DNA from: Glycomyces amatae
GTDB lineage: Bacteria; Actinomycetota; Actinomycetes; Mycobacteriales; Micromonosporaceae
Direction: 5' to 3'
Assembly (NCBI RefSeq): GCF_020991375.1
Contig: NZ_JAJLQZ010000004.1
Location: 186,001 to 250,000 of the forward strand
Length of the DNA stretch: 64,000 bases
Under the pieces are notes generated by a model. The model searched no databases, was not told the DNA's origin, and worked only from the letters and a program-made list of their open reading frames with translations. A program made the position numbers and the translations under genes. Below are positions 18,060 to 27,000 of this stretch, piece after piece; within the stretch, counting starts at the first letter, position 1, and the number at the start of each line of letters is the position of its first letter.

Positions 18060-18509
18060 GTGGCGCACCAGAAACTCGACATCTCGGTCCACCGTGAAGC
18101 GAACGAGACGATCGTGGTGCTGACCGGCGAAATCGACCTGCACACCGCACCCCGGCTCACCGGCGCGGTCGACGAGGCGCTCGCCGAGGCCCCCGTGCGC
18201 GTCGTGCTCGACATGAGCGGTGTGACCTTCTGCGACTCCCGCGGCCTGGGCACCCTCGTCATCCTCGCCCGCGCCGCCTCCCGCTCCCGGGCCGTGCTCG
18301 TCCTCGCCAACCTCGGCGACTTCCTCAAACGCCTCCTCGCCGTCTCCGGCATCGGCGAGCACTTCGTCATCCGCGAACCCGAGGCCGACCGCGAGGACGA
18401 CCCCGCACTCGGGCTCAGCGACGTCGAGGCCCACGGCGTCGACAGCACCGAGGCCGCCGGCTCGCAGACGGCCCGGCGCGACGACCCCGACCAGGAGCGC
18501 GACCGATGA
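18060..18509 (+). CDS. STAS-domain anti-sigma factor antagonist
   Basis: A 149-residue protein of the SpoIIAA/RsbV family. It binds and sequesters an RsbW-like anti-sigma kinase unless phosphorylated. The STAS fold spans residues 4-108, with TGEIDLHTAP and the phosphorylation site MSGVTFCDSRGLG, in which Ser60 is the expected acceptor. About 40 acidic residues follow the domain. The GTG start is leaderless. Its stop codon overlaps the ATG of a PrsW protease gene, an unusual pairing that suggests a shared regulatory role. The PP2C phosphatase at 9043 is a candidate for its reactivation. Confidence 0.9.
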   Translation: MAHQKLDISVHREANETIVVLTGEIDLHTAPRLTGAVDEALAEAPVRVVLDMSGVTFCDSRGLGTLVILARAASRSRAVLVLANLGDFLKRLLAVSGIGEHFVIREPEADREDDPALGLSDVEAHGVDSTEAAGSQTARRDDPDQERDR

Positions 18510-19861
18510 CCCTCGCCCTCTCCACCACCACCCTCACCCTCGGCGTCTCGGGCGTCCTCGCCGCCGCCGGCGTCGCCCTCGCCTGGACCGGGCTCGCCAA
18601 GCGCGTGCGCGCCCTCATCGTCACCGGCACCCTCCTGCTCTTCGCGGGCGGCGCCGCCGTCCTCGCCTGGGCCATCATCGACGGCGCCGGGGCCCGGGCC
18701 GCCGCGGTCGGCCTCGTCGCCGCGCTCCTGCCCGCTCCGCTCCTGGTGGCCACCTTCCTGTGGCTCGGCCGCTACCGGCGCCGCCCCTGGCTCGTCCTCG
18801 CGTTCTGCTTCGGCTGGGGCGCCTGCGTCGCCACCGCGATCTCCCTGGGCGTCAACACCGGCGTCGCCTACCTCCTCATCGACAACGACCTCGACCAGAA
18901 CCTCGCCGCGGTCGTCTCGGCCCCCGTCATCGAGGAGATCGCGAAGCTCCTCGGCCCGCTCCTGGTCTACTGGTTCGCCCGCCGCCACCTCACCGGCACC
19001 CTCGACGCGATCGTCTACTGCGGACTCGCGGGGGCCGGGTTCGCCGTCGCCGAGAACGTCCTCTACGCCTCCGGCGCCTACGTCACCGGCGCCCAGTCCC
19101 TCGACGACGCCGCCGGCATCGCCCAGGTCACCATCCTGGTCCTCTTCCGCGGCCTCGCCACCATGTTCGCCCACCCGCTCATGACCGGCCTGTCCGCGAT
19201 CGGCCTCGGCAAGGCCGCCCGCCGGCCCGGCCGCAAGGGCCTCCAGGCCACCTGGATCATCGGGATGCTCTTGTGCGGCATGGGACTCCACGCCCTGTGG
19301 AACGGCTCGTCCCTCCTCGGGGTCGCCCTCGACCTCCCCGGCCTGTGGTTCGCCCTCTACCCGGCGTTCCTCGCGCCGCTGTTCTTCACCATGGTCGGCG
19401 CGGCCCTGTGGCTGCGGTCGGCCGACGCCCGCCGCACCCAGACCGCCCTGGCCCCCATGGTCGCCGCCGGGCAGCTCTCCCCGCCCGAGCTCGCCTCCCT
19501 CGCCAGCTTCTCCCGCCGCGCCGCCGCCCGCGCCTGGGCCCGCCGCCACGCCGGGAAGCCCGGCGAGGCCGCCATGCGGGACTTCCAGCGGGCCGCCTCC
19601 GACGTCGCCGAGCAGTACGACCTCGCGGCCATCGGCGCGCCCTGGGACGCGCGCGCCATCGAGCACGGCGCCCACCGCATGAACGCCGCCCGCGCCGCCT
19701 ACACCGGGCGCGACCCCCGCACGCCCCAGGCGCTGTGGGACGGCCGCCGCTACCACGTGGTGTTCCCCGACGGCCGGTCCCGGCCCGTCGAGGCGCCCGC
19801 CCAGCCGGTCATGCCGCTTCCCCTGCCGCCGCCCCCTGCGTACCCTGTCACGTATGCATGA
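18506..19861 (+). CDS. PrsW family intramembrane metalloprotease
   Basis: A 451-residue membrane protein with about eight hydrophobic helices. The PrsW signature is complete: EEIAK with Glu143, Glu144 and Lys147, then AVAEN with Glu183 and Asn184, a His in FAHPLMTG, and HALWN with His262. In Bacillus subtilis PrsW makes the first cut in an anti-sigma factor (RsiW), which makes the ATGA overlap with the STAS antagonist gene meaningful. The last 130 residues are cytosolic, charged and end in a Pro-rich tail. No anti-sigma factor with a membrane helix is visible in the window, so the substrate is unknown. Confidence 0.9.
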   Translation: MTLALSTTTLTLGVSGVLAAAGVALAWTGLAKRVRALIVTGTLLLFAGGAAVLAWAIIDGAGARAAAVGLVAALLPAPLLVATFLWLGRYRRRPWLVLAFCFGWGACVATAISLGVNTGVAYLLIDNDLDQNLAAVVSAPVIEEIAKLLGPLLVYWFARRHLTGTLDAIVYCGLAGAGFAVAENVLYASGAYVTGAQSLDDAAGIAQVTILVLFRGLATMFAHPLMTGLSAIGLGKAARRPGRKGLQATWIIGMLLCGMGLHALWNGSSLLGVALDLPGLWFALYPAFLAPLFFTMVGAALWLRSADARRTQTALAPMVAAGQLSPPELASLASFSRRAAARAWARRHAGKPGEAAMRDFQRAASDVAEQYDLAAIGAPWDARAIEHGAHRMNAARAAYTGRDPRTPQALWDGRRYHVVFPDGRSRPVEAPAQPVMPLPLPPPPAYPVTYA

Positions 19862-20315
19862 GGGACCCATCGGGCCCACCTCCTGGGCCGGTCCCGGTGC
19901 GCCGCCGCGGCGCACCGGCAGGCCCCGCTGGAGGGAGCCCCACCCCGTCCGCGTCGGCCCCACCGCCGCCGGATCGGTCCTGTGCGCCCTCTGGGTGCTC
20001 ATGTGGCTCCTGGCCTACGCCAGGAGCACCGGCGGGGCCCCTCCTACAGGGGCGGGCTTCGCCTGGGCGACTCTGGCCGCGAGTACGATCGGGGCTGTCG
20101 CCGCGGCAGTGCTGGCGCGTTACGGCGACCGCGGGGCCGCGGTCGGCGTTGCGGCGGTCGCAGGGACGGCCGCTGGGGTCACGGGGCTCTCATGCGAGCT
20201 GTATCTTTTGCTGACCGGCGATTGGATCCTGTGGTTACATCGACCGCGGGTCGCCGCATCCTTCAGTAGGTCGTTTCGAACAGCTGCTTTCCGGGCCGCT
20301 GGTTCCATTGAGTGA
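19854..20315 (+). CDS. small membrane protein, unknown function
   Basis: A 153-residue protein that I do not recognise. It starts at an ATG eight bases inside the end of the PrsW gene, which argues for coupling. A Pro/Arg-rich N-terminus of about 35 residues precedes three predicted membrane helices (about 38-56, 67-88 and 95-122). The tail is short and basic. The stop codon overlaps the earliest possible GTG of the next gene. It could be an accessory of PrsW, but there is no direct evidence. Confidence 0.6.
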   Translation: MHEGPIGPTSWAGPGAPPRRTGRPRWREPHPVRVGPTAAGSVLCALWVLMWLLAYARSTGGAPPTGAGFAWATLAASTIGAVAAAVLARYGDRGAAVGVAAVAGTAAGVTGLSCELYLLLTGDWILWLHRPRVAASFSRSFRTAAFRAAGSIE

Positions 20316-20332
20316 GAAGACGGGGACGGATC

Positions 20333-20839
20333 GTGTCGTATTTCGCTGTGGCTGTGGGCCGCGAGGGCGACGAGTGGGAGGCCGCGGAGGTCGACCTCGA
20401 CGCTGTTGCCGACGTCGAGGACGCGGCCGAGGTCATGCGTGAGGCTTTCCCTGACGCCGACCTGACGCTGCTCTTCGTCGACGCCGACGACGAGTACTTG
20501 ACGGTGATGCGCCTCGACAACGGGGACGACCTGCGCACGTTCGGCTCCGACGCCGAGTACGCGTCGCAGTCGCGCCTGGGCGAGGCCCTTCTGGGCGATC
20601 TCGAGCCCGAGGACACCGAGGAGATCGACACCGAGGACGAGGAGTCGATCTCGGCCCGCCCGACCGAGCTCGACGCCGAGCCCGTCGGCGAGGCGGACCT
20701 GCTGGGCGACCTGGGCGTGCCCGGCTCGACCCTGCTGGCCCTGTGCGCCAAGGAGGGCATGATGCCCTCCGACGTGGTCTCCGAGGTCGCCGGCGCGATC
20801 GGCTTCGCCGAGGCCATGGAAGACGCCACCGGAGCCTAG
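20333..20839 (+). CDS. tRNA adenosine deaminase-associated protein
   Basis: A 168-residue acidic protein of the actinobacterial family found next to tadA. It begins SYFAVAVGREGDEWEA and contains DLTLLFVDADDEYLTVMRL, both characteristic. Its biochemical role is not established; the name reflects conserved adjacency. I prefer the GTG at 20333, which is followed directly by the conserved SYFAVAV and preceded by a GGGGA site, over a GTG at 20312 that overlaps the previous stop. tadA follows 16 bases later. Confidence 0.85.
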   Translation: MSYFAVAVGREGDEWEAAEVDLDAVADVEDAAEVMREAFPDADLTLLFVDADDEYLTVMRLDNGDDLRTFGSDAEYASQSRLGEALLGDLEPEDTEEIDTEDEESISARPTELDAEPVGEADLLGDLGVPGSTLLALCAKEGMMPSDVVSEVAGAIGFAEAMEDATGA

Positions 20840-20855
20840 GAGCGCCCGGCCCCCC

Positions 20856-21440
20856 ATGCAGCCCCGCCGCGAGGTCCACGAACGGTGGATGCGCCGCGCC
20901 CTGGAGGTCGCGCGCACCGCGGGCCTCCCGGCGGGCGAGGCGGCGCACCCCCGGCCCGGCAGCCCGGCACGCCAGGCCGACCGCCGCGAGGCCCCCGACG
21001 AGCCCGGGGCGCGCCGGTCCGGCCCGCCCTCCCGGCCCCGCGCCGACCTGCCGGTCGGCGCCGTCGTGATCGGCCCGGACGGGCGCGAGCTCGCGGCGGC
21101 GGCGAACGCCCGCGAGGCCCTGGGGGACCCGACCGCGCACGCCGAGGTGCTCGCGCTGCGGGAGGCCGCCGCCGTCCACGGGGACGGCTGGCGGCTCGAG
21201 GAGTGCGCGCTGGTGGTCACCCTGGAGCCGTGCACGATGTGCGCGGGCGCGGCGGTGCTCGCCCGGGTGGGCGAGATCGTGTTCGGCGCCTGGGAGCCGA
21301 AGACGGGGGCGGTCGGCTCGCTGTGGGACGTGGTGCGCGACCCGAGGCTCAACCACCGGCCCGACGTGTACGCGGGCGTGCTCGAGGCCGAGTCGGCGGC
21401 GCTGCTGCGCGCCTACTTCGGCCGCGACCCGAACGCCTGA
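20856..21440 (+). CDS. tadA: tRNA-specific adenosine-34 deaminase
   Basis: Converts adenosine 34 to inosine in the tRNA-Arg anticodon. The zinc site is intact: His95-Ala-Glu97 with Glu97 as the proton shuttle, and Cys126/Cys129 in EPCTMC. The 194-residue protein is longer than the usual 150-160. The excess is a Pro/Arg/Ala-rich insertion of about 39 residues (25-63) between the first helix and the DLPVGAVVI strand. The insertion adds no recognisable motif and probably forms a disordered loop. It is cotranscribed with the preceding associated gene. Confidence 0.93.
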   Translation: MQPRREVHERWMRRALEVARTAGLPAGEAAHPRPGSPARQADRREAPDEPGARRSGPPSRPRADLPVGAVVIGPDGRELAAAANAREALGDPTAHAEVLALREAAAVHGDGWRLEECALVVTLEPCTMCAGAAVLARVGEIVFGAWEPKTGAVGSLWDVVRDPRLNHRPDVYAGVLEAESAALLRAYFGRDPNA

Positions 21441-21449
21441 CCTCTCGGG

Positions 21450-21722
21450 CGCTCCTCGGCGCCCGCCTGCAGAACGGACACCCGGGGGACCCCTGATCGC
21501 AACGATGCCCGAAGGGTCCGACAGTCCGGTCCCGCGTGGGGCGTTCCTTAGCACCGGCGTGCGGAACGGGCATCGGGAGGACCCCGGCTGCGGCCATGCC
21601 CCAGGGGTCCGGCAGTCCGCCGCGGTCTCGGGCGCGTCCCGGCGCTTCCCTGCGGATCGGACAAGCGAAGGACCCCCGATGCCAAGGGCGGCACGGGGGT
21701 CCGACAGCGGTCCGGCTTCGGG
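21450..21722. repeat. three tandem intergenic repeats of 91-92 bases
   Basis: Anchors recur at fixed offsets: the GAACGGACA-like string at 21472, 21564 and 21655, and the GGGTCCGACAG-like core at 21514, 21605 and 21697. The copies are diverged but colinear. They fill the gap between convergent tadA and the EtfD-like gene and share their core with the repeat at 17770-17985. Confidence 0.7.
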
Positions 21723-23882
21723 CTAGTCGCCCGCCGCGGCGGCCTCGGCCGTCTCGGCGCGCTTCTCCTGCGTCCTGGCCAGCAGCTGGGCGATGTCGAT
21801 GACCTCGACGTCCTCGCGGCCCGCGTCGGCCACGCCGTCCCTGAGCATCGTCGAGCAGAACGGGCAGCCCACCGCGACGGTGCCCGCCCCCGTCGCCACG
21901 GCCTCGTCGGCCCGCTCCCGGTTGACGCGCTTGCCGATCGGCTCCTCCAGCCACATCCGGGCGCCGCCCGCGCCGCAGCAGAACGACTTCTCGCTGTTGC
22001 GCGGCATCTCCGTGACCTCCGCGAACGAGCCCAGCAGCTCCCGCGGCGGCGTGAAGACCCGGTTGTGGCGGCCCAGGTAGCACGGGTCGTGGTAGGTCAG
22101 CTTCCCGTCGTGCTGCTCCACCGGCGTGATCTTCCCGGCGTTCACCAGGTCGTTCAGCAGCTCCGTGTGGTGCACGACCTCGTAGTTCCCGCCGGCCTCG
22201 CCGTACTCGTTGCCGATCGTGTTGAGGCAGTGCGGGCAGGTCGCGACGATCTTGACCGCGCCGACCTCGTTGAGCGCCTCCACGTTCTGCTCGGCGAACA
22301 TCTGGAACATGAACTCGTGCCCGATGCGCCGCGCCGGGTCGCCCGTGCAGGTCTCGGCCTCGCCGAGCACCGCGAACTTCACGCCGGCGTCGTGCAGCAG
22401 CGTCGCCACCGCGCGGGAGGTCTTCTGCGCCTTGGGGTCGTACGCGCCCGCGCAGCCGACCCAGTACAGGTACTCGAACTCGGTGCCCCCGTCGGCCACC
22501 GGCACCTCGAAGTCGAGGCCCTCGGCCCACTTGAGGCGCTGCGCGGGGTTCTCGCCCCACGGGTTGCCCTTGTTCTCGAGGTTGCGCAGCATCGTCTGCG
22601 CCTCGGAGGGGAACGCCGACTCGATCATCGTCTGGTGGCGGCGCAGGTCCATGATGTGGTCGACGTGCTCGATGTCGACCGGGCACTGCTCGACGCACGC
22701 CCCGCAGGTGGTGCACGACCACAGCACGTCCGGGTCGATGACCGAGCCGATGATCGAGATCGGCTCGATCTGGGCCCCGTCGCCGCCGCGCTCCTTCGCG
22801 GTCGCGGCGGCCTTCAGGTACGGCGCCTGCTCGTAGAGGTGGTCGCGCAGGTCGGTGACGAGCTTCTTCGGCGACAGGGGCTTCCCGGTGTTCCACGCGG
22901 GGCACTGCGACTGGCAGCGCCCGCACTCGGTGCAGGTGGAGAAGTCGAGCAGGCCCTTCCAGGAGAAGTCGGTGATGACGTCGACGCCGAACGGCTCGGT
23001 CTCGGGGTCGGCCTTCTCGAAGTCGGCGGGCGCGCCGTCGATGAGCATCGGCTTGACCGAGCCCAGCGAGACGGCTCCGTCGGCGTGGCGCTTGAAGTAG
23101 AGGTTGAAGAACGCGGTGACGCGGTGCCAGCCGATGCCCATCGCCGGGACCAGCGCGAGCATGAGGAAGAACGTCCAGGACACCAGGATCTTGACCCCGG
23201 CGGTGACCGTGACGAGGGTGTGGAGCGCGTCCTCGGACAGCCCCGAGAAGAGCCCGGCGAGCTGCGAGGAGACCGGGGAGGCCCAGGTCTGGTCGATCGC
23301 GCCCAGGGCCCACTCGGCGGAGCGGATCGTGAAGAAGCACAGGACGATCGCGAGGATCGTCGCCTCGATGTAGAAGGCCTGCCACTGCCGCGAGTTCTCG
23401 AACCGCGACGAGGAGTCCCGCTGCCCGGCGTCCGAGGCCTCGCCCTGCGGCGGGACGGGGTGGGCCTTGGGCTGGTTGAACATGCGGATGCCGAACAGGG
23501 CGAGGATGCCCAGGCCGGTCAGGGTCGCCATGACCTCGGAGACGAGGAGCCAGGGGCCCCAGTGGCCGAGCCAGGGGATCGACCAGGTCGGGTTCAGCGT
23601 CTCCAGGTAGGCCTGGGCGAGGATCGGGAACAGCGAGAAGAACCCGAAGAACACCGCCCAGTGGGCGAGCCCGACCCAGGTCCACTGGAGCATCCTGGTG
23701 TGCCCCAGGGACTCCCGGAGCATGGTCTTCACCCGGGCGCCCCGGTCGCCCTGGCGCGTCCTGTCGGGCGTGCCGAGCCGGACGAGCGCGAGCATCCCGA
23801 GCCCGGCGCGGACGAACAGCCCGATGGCGAGCGCGGTGTACGCGAACGCGATCGTGGCCGTGACGATTTGGACGACTCCCAT
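21723..23882 (-). CDS. membrane Fe-S oxidoreductase, EtfD/FadF-like
   Basis: A 719-residue respiratory protein related to mycobacterial EtfD, which passes electrons from acyl-CoA dehydrogenases via ETF to menaquinone. The N-terminal third has about five to six membrane helices of the NarI/heterodisulfide reductase gamma type. Two 4Fe-4S clusters are marked by CTECGRCQSQCP and CTTCGACVEQCP. Two CCG domains follow, with CPHC, the YHDPCYLGRHN and SFCCGAGGARM motifs and a late GCPFCSTM. The ATG at 23882 follows GAGAGG. A TetR-like palindrome lies 44 bases upstream of the start, consistent with control by a fatty-acid regulator, though that is an inference. Confidence 0.88.
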   Translation of the reverse strand: MGVVQIVTATIAFAYTALAIGLFVRAGLGMLALVRLGTPDRTRQGDRGARVKTMLRESLGHTRMLQWTWVGLAHWAVFFGFFSLFPILAQAYLETLNPTWSIPWLGHWGPWLLVSEVMATLTGLGILALFGIRMFNQPKAHPVPPQGEASDAGQRDSSSRFENSRQWQAFYIEATILAIVLCFFTIRSAEWALGAIDQTWASPVSSQLAGLFSGLSEDALHTLVTVTAGVKILVSWTFFLMLALVPAMGIGWHRVTAFFNLYFKRHADGAVSLGSVKPMLIDGAPADFEKADPETEPFGVDVITDFSWKGLLDFSTCTECGRCQSQCPAWNTGKPLSPKKLVTDLRDHLYEQAPYLKAAATAKERGGDGAQIEPISIIGSVIDPDVLWSCTTCGACVEQCPVDIEHVDHIMDLRRHQTMIESAFPSEAQTMLRNLENKGNPWGENPAQRLKWAEGLDFEVPVADGGTEFEYLYWVGCAGAYDPKAQKTSRAVATLLHDAGVKFAVLGEAETCTGDPARRIGHEFMFQMFAEQNVEALNEVGAVKIVATCPHCLNTIGNEYGEAGGNYEVVHHTELLNDLVNAGKITPVEQHDGKLTYHDPCYLGRHNRVFTPPRELLGSFAEVTEMPRNSEKSFCCGAGGARMWLEEPIGKRVNRERADEAVATGAGTVAVGCPFCSTMLRDGVADAGREDVEVIDIAQLLARTQEKRAETAEAAAAGD

Positions 23883-23925
23883 GGCGACCTCTCGACGGTT
23901 CGGTGTTGCCGATCACGATACATGT

Positions 23926-23937
23926 TACTGATCAGTA
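23926..23937. promoter_or_regulatory. operator palindrome upstream of the EtfD-like gene
   Basis: Perfect 12-base palindrome TACTGATCAGTA, of the TTAC-N6-GTA form used by several TetR repressors of fatty-acid metabolism. A similar box lies at 62502-62515. Confidence 0.5.
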
Positions 23938-24093
23938 GCCACCTTGTCGAACCGGCATCCGCCATTCACTGAAACCGCCTCCGTCGGGAATGCAACCGGT
24001 TCCATGAACGGCGCGTGTACACGGTGCCCGAGTCCGCCGCCGCCCCGCGGCCGAGTCGTGCCTTCCGAAGACGCAAAATGAACAAGGAGCCCC
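23938..24093. promoter_or_regulatory. divergent spacer upstream of the FG-GAP gene
   Basis: Holds the promoters of both divergent genes. Two short perfect palindromes stand out: AACCGGTT at 23993-24000 and CGTGTACACG at 24014-24023. No gene fits here. Confidence 0.3.
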
Positions 24094-27000
24094 ATGTCCC
24101 TCGTTTCCCCTCGAGCGGGACGCTTCGGCGCGCGCCTGACCGCCGGTACGGCGGCCGGGCTGGTCGCGTCGGCAGCGCTCGCCGCTCCGGCCTGGGCCGA
24201 GATACCCGGCATCGACGACCCCGCCGCCCACCTCTCCCTCGCACCGACGGTCACCGCGGGCGCCACCGCCCCTGGCTCGATCGGGGTCGAGTACACCCAC
24301 GCCGGAGGCCAGGAGGACGCGACTCACGCGGTTGTCGCCGAACTCGCGTTCGACGGCAGCGTCGGCGTCCTGGAGCTCGCCTCCGCCGACGAGGCCTGCG
24401 AGGTCGCCCCGAACCGGATCGTCTGCTCCGCCGACGCCGGGCCCTCCAGCGCCTTCGCGTTCGACCTCACCGCCGCCGCGAGCGCCGAGGACGAGCGCTT
24501 CGGCTACGACTTCACGGTGACCATCGACGGCCACGAGGTCGCGAACACGACCGGCACCCTGGACGTCGAGTCCACCTACGACGTGCACAACCCCTACGCC
24601 CACGGGTCCGTCGCCGCCACGGGCGTCGAGGCCGGCGCCACCGCCGAGGTGAACCCGGTCTTCCACCAGGAGTTCGCGCTCGCGCCCACCGCCGCCGCGG
24701 TGGTCGTCGCCTTCAGCGACCCGCTCCCCAAGTACGGGCTGGACCCCACCGGCCTGGCCGAGGTGGTCGCCGACTACGACAACTGCGTCGACGACCCGGA
24801 CCTCCGCGACGCCGCCGTCGCCTGCGTCATCACCGAGTTCGAGGACGCGCCCGGCCAGGCCTTCACCCTCAGCGACCCGGTCGCGTACGCGATCGGCGCC
24901 GACGTGGCCGGCCCGTTCGACGTCTGCTCCTGCAAGTACACCGTGTCGACCGTGAACGCCGCGACGCTCGAGTCCGACTTCGGCGGGGTCTTCTGGGACG
25001 AGTCCTCCGCGAACCTGCTCGGCCTCGCCCCCGCCGACGGCTGGGACGGGTCCGAGGACTCCATCGCCTTCTACTGGGGCCCCGTCGACCTCACCACCGC
25101 CGACAACCCCTACGACCTGATCGTCGAGGACATCGAGCTGGAGGGCAAGGTCGGCGACACGACGACCGTCACCACCACCATCGCCAACCGGGGCTCGGCC
25201 GCGGCCGACGACCTCTTCCCCGCGAGCGACTCCTACCAGCTCCGAATGCAGCTGCCCGAAGGCGTCGAACTGGTCGCGATCGACAGCGACGGCACCGGGT
25301 CCTGGGAGTGCGCCGACGAAGACGCGCTCGAGTCGATCTACGAGTCCGCGGCCTGGACGAACCTCGAATGGTTCGACCTGGTCTGCACCGCCGACCGGTT
25401 CGACGCGGCCACCACGGTCGACTTCGCCTTCACCGTGAAGCTCACCGACACCTCCGCCTACCAGGGGGCGATCGAGATCGGCGGCATCTACCACATCGCC
25501 GACGAACTCGAACGCGACCTGTCCAGCGACTTCGCGCTCATCGCCAACCTCGCCACCGAGGTCCGCTACGACTACGACCAAGACGGCTACGAGGACCTCC
25601 TCGTGATCCGCAAGTCCGACGGCGTGCTCCGCTTCTACGCGGGCACCGGCGACGGGACCTACGCGACCGCCGTCACCGTCGGCCCCGGCTGGGGCAAGAT
25701 GGACATCGTCATGGCCGGCGACCTCACCGGCGACGGCGTGCCCGACTTCATCGCCCGCGACAACAGGACCGGGATCCTCTACACCTACCCCGGCGACGGC
25801 GAGGGCGGCCACGGCACCCGCATCGCCCTCGGCCCCGGCTGGGGCAAGATGGGCCAGATCTCCGTCGGGAACTACGACGGCGACGGCCACCCGGACCTCC
25901 TCGCCACCGCCCACTCGACCGGGACCATGTACTACTACCAGGGCCTGGGCGACGGCACGTTCGCGGCCCGCGAGCTCACCGGCGAGCAGTGGCAGGGCTG
26001 GGACGTGATCACCTCGCTCGGCGACCTCGACGGCGACGGCTTCGACGAGTTCCTCAGCCGCTGGAACTACGACGGGCGCTACTACGTCTACACCTCCACC
26101 GGCGACGTCCACGAGGTCGACCAGTCCATGTACGACTGGGTGTACACCCGCCGCTACGACCAGGTCGTCGGCGTCGGCGACCTGAGCGGCGACGGCAAGC
26201 CCGACATCGCCTCCACCGACCTCGAGACCGGGCAGCTGGTGCTGCGGTACTTCGACCCGGAGCAGCCCACCACCGTCACCGGCAGGGTCATCGGCAACAG
26301 CGGCTGGAACGGCGTCCGCCTCCCCGTCACCCTGCTCGACCGCACCTACGACTACGACTACGACGGCTACAGCGACTTCGTCGCCCAGCGCGAATCCTCC
26401 GGGGACCTCTTCCTGTACTGGGGGACCGGCACCGGACACGGCGACCGCTGGAACATGTGCGACGACTGCGACGGCATCACCATGACGGCCGCGGGCGGCG
26501 ACTACAACTCCGACGGCCGCACCGACCTGGTGTACCGCGCGTACACCGGTGAACTGTTCGTCGCCCCCGGGCTCGACACCGGCGAGATCGGCTTCACCTC
26601 TGAGATCCGCGTCGGCCCCGGCTGGAACTCGATGGACAACATCACCGGCGGCCAGGACTTCAACAGCGACGGCAGGGACGACCTGATCGCCCGCAAGAAG
26701 TCCACCGGGATCCTCTACCTGTACCCGGGCAGGGGCGACGGCACCTTCGGGTCGCGCATCGAGATCGGCCCCGGCTGGAACTCGATGCGCGAGGTCACCT
26801 CGGCGGGCGACCTCGACCACGACGGCCACGCCGACATGCTGACGGTCAAGAAGTCCGACAACTGCCTGTACTTCTACGCCGGACGCGGGAACGGGACCTT
26901 CAAGTCGCGCGTCGAGATCGGCTGCGGGTGGACCCGCTACGACCAGGTCACCGGCGTCGGCGACTTCAACCGCGACGGGCACGCCGACTGGCTGGCCCGC

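Noticed and set aside
22065-23972. Long plus-strand open frame (635 codons) opposite the EtfD-like gene
   Set aside because: It is a GC-bias shadow: His/Arg/Gly/Val-rich without any domain, whereas the minus strand carries four cysteine-cluster motifs and a ribosome site.
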